A DNA stretch of 14,249 bases from Desulfobia sp. (lineage in GTDB: Bacteria; Desulfobacterota; Desulfobulbia; Desulfobulbales; SURF-16). Under the pieces are notes generated by a model that worked only from the letters and a program-made list of their open reading frames with translations, searched no databases and was not told the DNA's origin. Below, piece after piece: positions 6,222-12,780 of this stretch (position 1 is the stretch's first letter; each line of letters opens with the position of its first letter). Made by a program: the position numbers and the translations under genes. Location: assembly GCA_030608985.1 (NCBI GenBank), contig JAUWDC010000004.1:1-14249 (forward strand), given 5' to 3'.

Positions 6222-7217
6222 TTATGCTATCCGCAGGGTGATATTAGGATCTCCTGAAAAGCCGGCTTTAAGAGTCAGCGCGGATTTTCTGCAGAAGTTA
6301 ACACACAGGCCGCAACCATTACAGCGGGCGCTTGTAAAAGTAAGCAGCTTTTTATCATTTTCTTTTTTTCTCTTCAACGCGCCTGTCGGGCACATCCCTG
6401 TACACGATGGACAGCAGTCACACTGTTCATTGGCCCTTACGGAAAAAAAGTATGAGAGCAATATGTCTCTTTCATACATTCTGCCGTCTGGTATACTGGC
6501 CAGTGCGTACCGTAGAGCAGCTGTTTTCCTGACCCGCTCTTTACTATGCGGATTTTTTGTTTCTTCTGAGTTCTCAAGCTGAAAGCTCACAGCCTCTCTA
6601 CCCATGTCGGCAATGGTTTTTCCAACAAGCCGTAAAAATGATCTTCTTTCAGTTTGTTGATTTTCACTGGGAGGGAAATCAGGCTGTTTGTCAAAATGAT
6701 ACCTCAGCCTGATTTTTCCCTTGCCCTCCATTTTATGTATCAGATTCTGCATGTTTTCATGCAGTGTTTTCAAGCAGTGACCGTTTGCACATTCTGAACA
6801 GCGGTTGATATCAATAAAACAATCTCCCTTTGCTACACTGTTTACAGCAGCAAGAATGGGCTCCGAGAATACTCCGATACAGGGAACAGTAAGATGTTTT
6901 TGAGTGTGAATTCCCTTGTCACAGGAAATCAAAACTGGCTCGTTTCCGGCAAGGTGTTGCAACATCGATAGTAAATCCAAGGAGTTCGTAAAAGCATCAT
7001 TTGGACATACAGCCGCGCATTGCATGCAGTGTGTGCATTTGTCGGCATCAAAAACAACCTGTCTGCCATGTAGTCCCAGGGCGCCGCGTTGGCAATTCTC
7101 AATGCACTTCAGGCAATTGTTCTTATTGAATCTGGACCTGAGGCAGCGTTTATTGTCAAATTCAATTTTTGCTTCCGACCCGGAGAGCAGAGTGTCAATA
7201 AATGGTTGCGTCAGCAT
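6222..7217 (-). CDS. Multi-cluster 4Fe-4S ferredoxin-type protein, last gene of the arr operon
   Basis: A 331-residue soluble iron-sulfur protein with no signal peptide. The N-terminal half has one variant cluster motif (C25, C35, C38, C42) and a canonical CxxCxxCxxxCP (C61/64/67/71). The middle has further cysteines (C99, C113, C133, C140, C143, C148). The C-terminal part has two more motifs (C266/269/272/276 followed by P, and C299/302/305/309). That gives four likely [4Fe-4S] clusters and perhaps a fifth metal site. An internal ERRSFLR at 190-196 resembles a twin-arginine box but is not at an N terminus. The gene overlaps the TorD-type chaperone gene by 23 nt with a GGAG upstream, so the two are translationally coupled. 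A role in Fe-S or molybdoenzyme maturation, or in delivering electrons in the cytoplasm, is inference; I do not recognise a named family. Confidence 0.8.
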   Translation of the reverse strand: MLTQPFIDTLLSGSEAKIEFDNKRCLRSRFNKNNCLKCIENCQRGALGLHGRQVVFDADKCTHCMQCAAVCPNDAFTNSLDLLSMLQHLAGNEPVLISCDKGIHTQKHLTVPCIGVFSEPILAAVNSVAKGDCFIDINRCSECANGHCLKTLHENMQNLIHKMEGKGKIRLRYHFDKQPDFPPSENQQTERRSFLRLVGKTIADMGREAVSFQLENSEETKNPHSKERVRKTAALRYALASIPDGRMYERDILLSYFFSVRANEQCDCCPSCTGMCPTGALKRKKENDKKLLTFTSARCNGCGLCVNFCRKSALTLKAGFSGDPNITLRIA

Positions 7218-7872
7218 ACACTTTCACTCCATCCTGCTCATATATATTTGTGGGTTTATTAATAATTTCCAATTGACCTAAAAATTTTTCGAAACAATCC
7301 GCGAAATGCAGATAAAATTTATTCTCTGTTCCCGACCGGATATTTTGAACTAATTGAGCCATCCAGGGCAGCATATATGTTCCCAGAAAGAGCTTCTGTT
7401 CCGCCTGCAGTTCCGCAGCCTTTTTCAAATCACCGTTTTGCAGAGCTTCGGCTTCAAGAGCGCTAAAATAAGACAAATACTCCAGCTCAATGGCAATATG
7501 GTCCGGTGGCTCTTTGATATCAACCTTCAGGCCTGCCCTCCTGTAATGATCTAATACCTCCATGGTAGAATCACCCATAACCATCCGTTCTTTTTCAAGA
7601 TAGGTGGAACCGTAGGGAGAGGCTTTCAGTTCAAAAGGGCCGACAAACAACTCGGCATGGGCAACCTGGAGATCTTCCTGGTCGCTGTTTTGTAAAATAT
7701 GCAACATATTGTTGACGGAAATAGAGGCTTCGGGACAGAGACTTTCAAGAAGATGTGAGAGATTCTGAAGGATTTTCTCCTCTTCAAACAATTTTATTTC
7801 CGGCTCATAAAAACATGCCGCTATGAGCTTAAGGCTGTCGCTGAGCTTCTGTTTTATCGCAATCTCATCCAT
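7195..7872 (-). CDS. arrD: TorD-family molybdoenzyme chaperone (ArrD-like)
   Basis: A 225-residue all-helical protein with TorD/DmsD/NarJ-family marks: an AHAELFVGPF segment (71-80) and the core YRRAGLKV...EPPDHIAIELEYL (110-133), where the family consensus is Y-R-x-G-L...PDH-x-x-x-E. These cytoplasmic chaperones bind the Tat signal and the folding catalytic subunit, hold it for molybdopterin insertion, and prevent early export. Its place two genes after a Tat-exported molybdoenzyme makes ArrA the expected client. The start at 7872 has AGGAG about 11 nt upstream. A strong hairpin separates it from arrB, so its level may differ from that of arrAB. The symbol follows context and the usual arr naming; the family assignment is firmer than the symbol. 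Confidence 0.85.
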   Translation of the reverse strand: MDEIAIKQKLSDSLKLIAACFYEPEIKLFEEEKILQNLSHLLESLCPEASISVNNMLHILQNSDQEDLQVAHAELFVGPFELKASPYGSTYLEKERMVMGDSTMEVLDHYRRAGLKVDIKEPPDHIAIELEYLSYFSALEAEALQNGDLKKAAELQAEQKLFLGTYMLPWMAQLVQNIRSGTENKFYLHFADCFEKFLGQLEIINKPTNIYEQDGVKVYADATIY

Positions 7873-7901
7873 ACCGAGATTTACTCCTGTAGTTGGGTGC
7901 T

Positions 7902-7930
7902 AAAGGCCGGAATAAACAAATCCGGCCTTT
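7902..7930 (-). other. Intra-operon hairpin between arrB and the TorD-type chaperone gene
   Basis: A perfect 10-bp stem (AAAGGCCGGA at 7902-7911, TCCGGCCTTT at 7921-7930) with a 9-nt loop lies in the 75-nt gap. On the transcribed strand the stem ends in TTT and then AGCACC, so the T-run is too short for a strong terminator. It may be a leaky terminator or an mRNA-stability element that favours the catalytic subunits over the accessory proteins (inference). Confidence 0.7.
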
Positions 7931-7947
7931 GGCACATGATATGACTT

Positions 7948-8715
7948 TCAGCCTTTCACTCCATACTCTCTTATGTAATACACATTGGGCTTTGTTCCCT
8001 CTCCAGGCTTAAGCACGGTTGACTTATGTTTTTTAAGCAGCATGCTTACTTCACTTTTCGGATTCTTAATATCACCAAAGATCCTGGCGCTTGCCGGGCA
8101 GGATTCCACACAGTATGGCAGCTTTCCTTTTCGCACTCTGTGTTCACAGAATATGCATTTTTCAACGACATTGGAGCGGCGGACATCTTCATAATCAGGG
8201 TGATCATACAATGTCCTGTGGGGAGGAGTCGCTCGCACGGCCCTTGCTGTATCTATACCTGAGGAAGTACATTCCGGAATAAGTTCCGTGCTGTCTTTGT
8301 AAAATGGATGTGTTGCTTCACCTTCCTCATTATAGCTGATAACACTGTACTCGCCATGCTCACCATCGCGCTGGACCTCTTCCATGCTGTATGGACAAGC
8401 CTCCTGGCAGGCACGACAGCCTATGCAGCGTTCTTCGTTGTGCATGGTGATGCCATCAGGAGTTTTATACATGGCCTTTGGCTCCACAGGACAGGCCTCA
8501 ACACAGGGAGCATTTGAGCAGTGATTGCACAGAACCGGCATAGTCTTATATTGAGTTTTAGGAAACTTACCTGTCGTTTCATGCAGGAAATCTGCCCAGT
8601 TATATGTCTGGCCATTTTGCCTGAGTGCCGTATTGTTTTCAGTTTTGCAGGCAAGGGCACATGCTCCGCAACCTACACATTTTCTCAAATCTATAACCAT
8701 CGCATATTGCGTCAT
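7948..8715 (-). CDS. arrB: Arsenate respiratory reductase electron-transfer subunit ArrB (four [4Fe-4S] clusters)
   Basis: A 255-residue DmsB/NrfC-type ferredoxin subunit, a little longer than the roughly 234 residues I recall for ArrB. Sixteen cysteines form four cluster sites: C13/16/19/23, C63/66/71/75, C97/100/103/107 and C187/190/202/206. It has no signal peptide of its own, so it is probably carried through the Tat system with ArrA. It passes electrons from the quinol side to the catalytic subunit. An insert at about 113-182 between the third and fourth motifs (EVQRDGEHGEY onward) is longer than in minimal homologues. The ribosome site is a clear AGGAGG before ATG 8715. The gene follows arrA by 19 nt. 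Similar subunits serve other molybdoenzymes; the ArrB call rests on its ArrA partner. Confidence 0.88.
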   Translation of the reverse strand: MTQYAMVIDLRKCVGCGACALACKTENNTALRQNGQTYNWADFLHETTGKFPKTQYKTMPVLCNHCSNAPCVEACPVEPKAMYKTPDGITMHNEERCIGCRACQEACPYSMEEVQRDGEHGEYSVISYNEEGEATHPFYKDSTELIPECTSSGIDTARAVRATPPHRTLYDHPDYEDVRRSNVVEKCIFCEHRVRKGKLPYCVESCPASARIFGDIKNPKSEVSMLLKKHKSTVLKPGEGTKPNVYYIREYGVKG

Positions 8716-8734
8716 TGTTGCATCCTCCTTTTAA

Positions 8735-11281
8735 TTAAACCTTCTCGATCTTGACCACTGCCTGCCCTCCGTTTCTAGCATTGGAGCCGGAGAGTCGATC
8801 AATATCCCAAGGGATAATAGTATTGTTGTTAATGCCGCGTTCTTTTGCGTTGGCATAGTCGGCTGCAGCTGTTTTGCCATATGCCCAATGACCTTGCCCG
8901 TATGCTTTTGCTACCGTACCGGGGCGAATGCCTTCCCAGAGATGGGCATTACAAATACCACTGCCTCCTTCGGAAGTAATACGAACTGTGTCGCCGTCTT
9001 TAATACCTAGTTTCTTAGCATCAGAGGGGTTCATATTAAGACAGTCTTGACGGCCCACATTACCCGGGTCAACATGTTTGAACTCATAGTACCAGGGACA
9101 GTTCTGGCTGCGACCCTCACGATTTAACCGAGACTTGTAATCGATAAAGACAAAAGGATACTTTTTCATATCACCGTTGCGGTGGGGCGGCTCATAATGT
9201 GGAACAAATGCCAATTCACCACGGGCAGTGTAATTGCTTTCCTTGAGAACCCTGTCTATATCAACTTTATGTTTTTCTGCGTGTTTCCCAAGGGCCTTTT
9301 TCAACGTTTCGCTGTAAAATTCAAATTTCCCTGTTTTGGTTTTATAATGACCGCCCCAGTGCTTTTTATACTTGTATGCACTGGAATTCCACATTCCCCG
9401 TTTTTTCATTTCCTCCCAGCCGTTGATCTTGTCACCACCGACATCTTTTTTGCCGTTCCATAATGGGTATGTATAGTATTTGAGGGTATATTCGGTAAAT
9501 TCTTTAGCATTCTTTGGCTTTCTTCCGGTCTCAGGATCGACGTACATGGTTGTGAGTGCATCATATAAATTCGGGAAACCGCGCTCTTTGAGTTTCTCAC
9601 TGATCAGGAAAGGAAATTCAGTCTCATCAGTAATAACATCCCAAACCGGTTCAATAACTGGCTGCAATAAGGTACATGTGGCATAACGGTTGGCCTTTGT
9701 CTTCACAAAACCTAATTTCTCATACTTATTGACAACGCAGGGCAGAACAATATCGGCAAACTGGGAAAATTCAGAGGCATGTGTCGTAAGGTGGACTGTG
9801 AAAGGGATCATTGATAAGGCCTTTTCCCAGCGGTCGGTTCCATTGCAGGAAAAGACAAAATTATTCATATAACCTATGAGCATCTTGAGTTCATAGGGAT
9901 CTTTATTTATAATACCATTTGCCGCGTTATTGGTAACAACAGCGCTTCCTGGTTTTCCTTTTTTGATGGCCGGCAGGTTCAGATAGCCCCGCTGGTCAAT
10001 TTTCTTCATTTTAGAGTGTTTTTTTGCAAGATCATCCTGGAAGGTCTTCAACAGATCTTTATTGAGCTTGTTGACCGGGATTTTTGCGGTCTGCAGGGAT
10101 CCTCCTTCATTGTCTGTTCCTCCTGTCAGACCGGCCAAAGCGTGAACAGCCATGGCAGAGTAGCCACCTCTAACATGCATGGCACATCCAGGCCCCATCC
10201 AGACGCAGACATTAGGGGCCGCCTTTCCCATACCTTTAGCGACCCGAATGATTTGATCTGCAGGAACACCTGAGAGCTCAGCCGCCTTTTTAGGCGTCAT
10301 ATCTTTTACAGCAATATTCCACCACTTGACGACACCATAAGACTCTTTTTCATCAAAGGTGGTTTCATCAACCTCTTTCCCTGCTTTAAAACGATTTTTA
10401 CCATCCTTGAAATCACCGACAAATTCTTTATACCAGATGCCTTCAGTGAGCATGACGTGGGCAACTCCAAGTGCCAAAGCTCCATCAGTTCCAGGCAGGA
10501 CAGGCAACCATTCGTGGCCTTTGGCAGCAGTATTGTTTAGTTTTGGATCGACAACAGCCACTGTCGCCCTATCAATAACATCACCAAGTTTCTGGATAGC
10601 TGCAGGTACCATCCGGTTGGAACTTACAGGATCACAGCCCCATACCAGGAGATATTTGGTTTTATCTAGGTCATAATCGCGATAGGACCAATAGCCTTCG
10701 GTATAAAAGGAGCCAAATTTTTCTGCTTCTGCGCATGTTGCACTGTGAGATATATTGTTAGGGCTTCCAAACACCTTGGGCATCACATCGTAAATGACGT
10801 CACGCATATACGTATAACGACCGCGCATGAGAGCATATTTTTCCGGTTCACCTGCATTACGCAGTTCCATCATTTTATCGGCTATGGTGTTCAAGGCTTC
10901 ATCCCAGGAAATGGGCACAAATTTAGGATCAACCCCTCGCCCTTTTTTAGGATTGGTGCGTTTCATAGGAACTTTGACCCGGTCAGGATCATACACCTGC
11001 TGTAAGGAAAGGTGGCCCCGCGGGCAGACATTACCATCATTTTGTTTGGAATAACGGTTCCCTCTGACCTTGACAGCCCTGCCGTCCTGGACAAATACTT
11101 CTGCAGGACACCAGGTTGTACACCCCTGGCAGGTAGTGGGTTTCCACTCACCTGGCCTTTCTCCGAGCAGGGCTGCTTTTTTTGTTTCAGCAAAGGCGTT
11201 CAGGGTTTGCTTCCTGAATACTGTTGCGGCAGCGCCTGTTGCAGCGCTGAGTTTTAGAAAATCTCTTCGCTTAATTTTCAT
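8735..11281 (-). CDS. arrA: Dissimilatory arsenate respiratory reductase, molybdenum catalytic subunit ArrA
   Basis: An 848-residue molybdo-bis-PGD enzyme of the DMSO reductase superfamily, close to the usual ArrA length (about 850). A Tat signal is visible: KRRDFLK (4-10), a hydrophobic stretch, and an AFA cleavage region near 29-31, so it acts in the periplasm. The [4Fe-4S] site is C51, C54, C58, C86. The RGRY motif is at 153-156. SHSATCAEAEKFG (178-190) supplies His179, Cys183 (predicted Mo ligand) and Lys188; Tyr200 follows. These match, with a constant offset of 10, the active-site residues I recall for Shewanella ANA-3 ArrA (R165, Y166, H189, C193, K198, Y210). It reduces arsenate to arsenite as terminal electron acceptor. 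The related ArxA arsenite oxidases carry a GRGWG-type motif instead. The start has a strong AGGAGG. A MOSC gene precedes it by 42 nt. Confidence 0.92.
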   Translation of the reverse strand: MKIKRRDFLKLSAATGAAATVFRKQTLNAFAETKKAALLGERPGEWKPTTCQGCTTWCPAEVFVQDGRAVKVRGNRYSKQNDGNVCPRGHLSLQQVYDPDRVKVPMKRTNPKKGRGVDPKFVPISWDEALNTIADKMMELRNAGEPEKYALMRGRYTYMRDVIYDVMPKVFGSPNNISHSATCAEAEKFGSFYTEGYWSYRDYDLDKTKYLLVWGCDPVSSNRMVPAAIQKLGDVIDRATVAVVDPKLNNTAAKGHEWLPVLPGTDGALALGVAHVMLTEGIWYKEFVGDFKDGKNRFKAGKEVDETTFDEKESYGVVKWWNIAVKDMTPKKAAELSGVPADQIIRVAKGMGKAAPNVCVWMGPGCAMHVRGGYSAMAVHALAGLTGGTDNEGGSLQTAKIPVNKLNKDLLKTFQDDLAKKHSKMKKIDQRGYLNLPAIKKGKPGSAVVTNNAANGIINKDPYELKMLIGYMNNFVFSCNGTDRWEKALSMIPFTVHLTTHASEFSQFADIVLPCVVNKYEKLGFVKTKANRYATCTLLQPVIEPVWDVITDETEFPFLISEKLKERGFPNLYDALTTMYVDPETGRKPKNAKEFTEYTLKYYTYPLWNGKKDVGGDKINGWEEMKKRGMWNSSAYKYKKHWGGHYKTKTGKFEFYSETLKKALGKHAEKHKVDIDRVLKESNYTARGELAFVPHYEPPHRNGDMKKYPFVFIDYKSRLNREGRSQNCPWYYEFKHVDPGNVGRQDCLNMNPSDAKKLGIKDGDTVRITSEGGSGICNAHLWEGIRPGTVAKAYGQGHWAYGKTAAADYANAKERGINNNTIIPWDIDRLSGSNARNGGQAVVKIEKV

Positions 11282-11323
11282 TTTTTCCTCCTTTGGTTTT
11301 GGGTGTCCCTACTTATGTTTTAG

Positions 11324-11764
11324 TCAATGAGATTCTATTTCGATGGTGCTGCCAGTCTTAACAACACCCCCATGAATGACCTTAGCAAACAGCCCTTCTG
11401 TTGGCATAATACAATTCCCTGTTGCCTTTTTTATGGCGCAGCCGTTGTTATGGCATTCCTTGCCTATTTGGGTCACTTCAAGAATTATAGAATTGTCAAT
11501 AATAAGCCTGTCGCCAATAACTACATCTCCAAGATTCAGCTCCCTGACAACCAGGTTTTCGGCAAAGACACCATGTTTGATATGAGGCATCTTTTTCTTC
11601 ACCGTAGCTATGCTTTCTGCGGCCAGGAGGGAGACCTGCCGATGCCAGATACCGGCATGGGCATCACCGGTGATGCCCCAGTTTGTCTCAAGGACTGCCT
11701 GATCAACTTGCTTTTTTATTATTCCTTTCTTAGGACTGATGCACACTGCGTCAATTTGACCCAT
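11324..11764 (-). CDS. MOSC-domain protein (molybdenum cofactor sulfurase C-terminal-like)
   Basis: A 146-residue stand-alone MOSC domain. Visible marks are GITGDAHAG (30-38), FAENLVV (48-54), the QIGKECHNN/CAIKK cysteine segment around residues 97-112, and the closing GLFAKVIHGGVVKTGS. MOSC proteins are beta-barrels linked to molybdenum-cofactor sulfur handling or to reduction of N-hydroxylated compounds; small free-standing forms are usually uncharacterised. Being the first full gene of the operon, 42 nt ahead of arrA, it may help prepare the molybdenum cofactor for ArrA (inference). ATG 11764 is supported by GGAG 7 nt upstream. A 47-codon candidate ORF ends 20 nt before it. Confidence 0.85.
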   Translation of the reverse strand: MGQIDAVCISPKKGIIKKQVDQAVLETNWGITGDAHAGIWHRQVSLLAAESIATVKKKMPHIKHGVFAENLVVRELNLGDVVIGDRLIIDNSIILEVTQIGKECHNNGCAIKKATGNCIMPTEGLFAKVIHGGVVKTGSTIEIESH

Positions 11765-11784
11765 AGGTTATCTCCGAATTGAAG

Positions 11785-11928
11785 TTAGATAACTGCCAGA
11801 GAAGATTTGATTTTGATAGGAGAGTTGAGCCAGAAAAAGGCGAAGGATGCGATATGAAAAATCAGAGAAAGTGAATGAATTTTAAACGCGCATTTATGGT
11901 TAGTAAAAATAGATGAAGATGTCTGCAT
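11785..11928 (-). CDS. Candidate 47-residue leader ORF at the head of the arr operon
   Basis: A short ATG-to-TAA frame with AGGTGA 4 nt before the start. It begins about 35 nt downstream of the predicted transcription start and ends 20 nt before the MOSC gene. The peptide has one hydrophobic stretch (LSLIFHIASFAFFWL, about residues 20-34) flanked by basic residues (K12, K16 before; K39, K41 after), so it could be a single-pass membrane microprotein or a translated regulatory leader. It contains one cysteine (C13). I do not recognise it. Support is positional (promoter, ribosome site, tight spacing) and it could be a chance ORF. Confidence 0.4.
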   Translation of the reverse strand: MQTSSSIFTNHKCAFKIHSLSLIFHIASFAFFWLNSPIKIKSSLAVI

Positions 11929-11967
11929 GTAGTCACCTTTTATCATAAGATTTAATAACTAAAAAAA

Positions 11968-11996
11968 ATAATAGGCATACTCTACCACAATGTAAA
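11968..11996 (-). promoter_or_regulatory. Sigma70-like promoter of the arr operon
   Basis: On the minus strand TTTACA (11996-11991) and TATTAT (11973-11968) are separated by exactly 17 bp, each one base from the consensus hexamer. Transcription would start near 11960, about 30 nt before the small ORF and 200 nt before the MOSC gene. A T-rich run follows the -10. Confidence 0.65.
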
Positions 11997-12001
11997 CATA
12001 T

Positions 12002-12033
12002 TGTTTGAAGAAAAATAGCGGGGAATGTTTGAA
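12002..12033 (-). promoter_or_regulatory. Candidate regulator-binding direct repeat upstream of the arr promoter
   Basis: TTCAAACA occurs twice on the minus strand, at 12033-12026 and 12009-12002, 24 bp apart start to start. The promoter-proximal copy ends 5 bp before the -35. Flanking bases extend the match to 9 of 10. AAACA/TGTTT arms (11994-12006) also overlap the -35. It is placed like an activator site and lies between the two-component genes and the operon, but no known motif matches it. The rest of 12034-12117 has a GTAGGG/CCCTAC inverted pair with a long spacer and no gene or convincing terminator. Confidence 0.35.
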
Positions 12034-12117
12034 TTCGTGTAGGGGATTAGGGTGATAGGGATATTGTTTTGTAAGGAGAAACCCTACAAGGAGAAAGGAG
12101 ATGATCGAGCCATCCTG

Positions 12118-12780
12118 TTAAAGAAGACCGCGTCCAATTATAAATTCTACCAGTTCCGCCCTTGTCTCGAAACCAAGCTTTGTCATAGCGCGAGAACGAT
12201 AGGTTGATACTGTTTTTTCACTGAGAAAATATTTTTTAGCAATTTCCTTGCTGGTGTATCCTTGAGCAACACCAAGCACTACCTCCTGTTCCCTGGTACT
12301 TAAAGCATTCCACAGTAATGAATTGCTGTCAGTCTGCTCATTTTTGTTCGCCTCTTTTTCTGAGCCGACAATATACGTTTTTAGCATTGAAGGTTGAACA
12401 TACATTTCACCTCGACAAACCGAGCGGATGGCATAGAGTAAATCAACATCCAGGCCTTTTTTCAGAACATAACCGCTTGCTCCGTTGGCAAAAGCTTTTT
12501 CCAAATACTGCTGGTCTTCATGCATGGTCATCATGATGACTTTTGTGTTAACGGTCTGCTCTATTATTTGCGGGAGAAGGTCAAGGCCGCTTGTATCATG
12601 AATAGTGATATCTAACAGCACAACAGCAGGCTGGAGTTTCTCGATAAGCGACAGTGCTTTTTCAGCACTATCAGCCTGTCCAACCACCTCCATATCATTT
12701 TCACTGTTCAGTAAAAGACAGAGTCCTGATACCAGGAGAGAGTGGTCGTCGACAATAACAATTGATTTTTTTTCACTCAT
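12118..12780 (-). CDS. NarL/FixJ-type response regulator (receiver + LuxR HTH)
   Basis: A 220-residue two-domain regulator. In the receiver, residues D11-D12 form the acidic pocket, D57 (AVVLLD) is the phospho-acceptor, T85 the switch residue and K107 the conserved lysine. The C-terminal LuxR-type helix-turn-helix covers about 156-220, with LSTREQEVVLGVAQGYTSKEIA and the recognition helix in LSEKTVSTYRSRAMTKLG. It is encoded 8 nt overlapping the kinase gene upstream (shared ATGAGTGA), so the pair is translationally coupled and probably cognate. The arr operon starts 350 nt downstream in the same direction, which suggests control of arsenate respiration. That is inference; other targets are possible. 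Confidence 0.92.
   Translation of the reverse strand: MSEKKSIVIVDDHSLLVSGLCLLLNSENDMEVVGQADSAEKALSLIEKLQPAVVLLDITIHDTSGLDLLPQIIEQTVNTKVIMMTMHEDQQYLEKAFANGASGYVLKKGLDVDLLYAIRSVCRGEMYVQPSMLKTYIVGSEKEANKNEQTDSNSLLWNALSTREQEVVLGVAQGYTSKEIAKKYFLSEKTVSTYRSRAMTKLGFETRAELVEFIIGRGLL

Noticed and set aside
6628..6648. ERRSFLR in the 331-residue ferredoxin as a Tat export signal
   Set aside because: It is at residue 190, not the N terminus, and no hydrophobic region of signal-peptide type follows.
8735..11281. Identification as thiosulfate/polysulfide reductase, tetrathionate reductase or ArxA
   Set aside because: The RGRY motif, SHSATCAEAEKFG segment and length all fit ArrA; ArxA should show GRGWG, and the sulfur enzymes lack this residue set as far as I recall.
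11327..11782. A 151-codon plus-strand ORF opposite the MOSC gene
   Set aside because: It mirrors the MOSC gene almost end to end, has no recognisable domain, and the minus-strand frame has a ribosome site and family motifs.
12039..12087. GTAGGG...CCCTAC pair as a terminator for the response regulator gene
   Set aside because: The spacer is 37 nt and no T-run follows on the transcribed strand.
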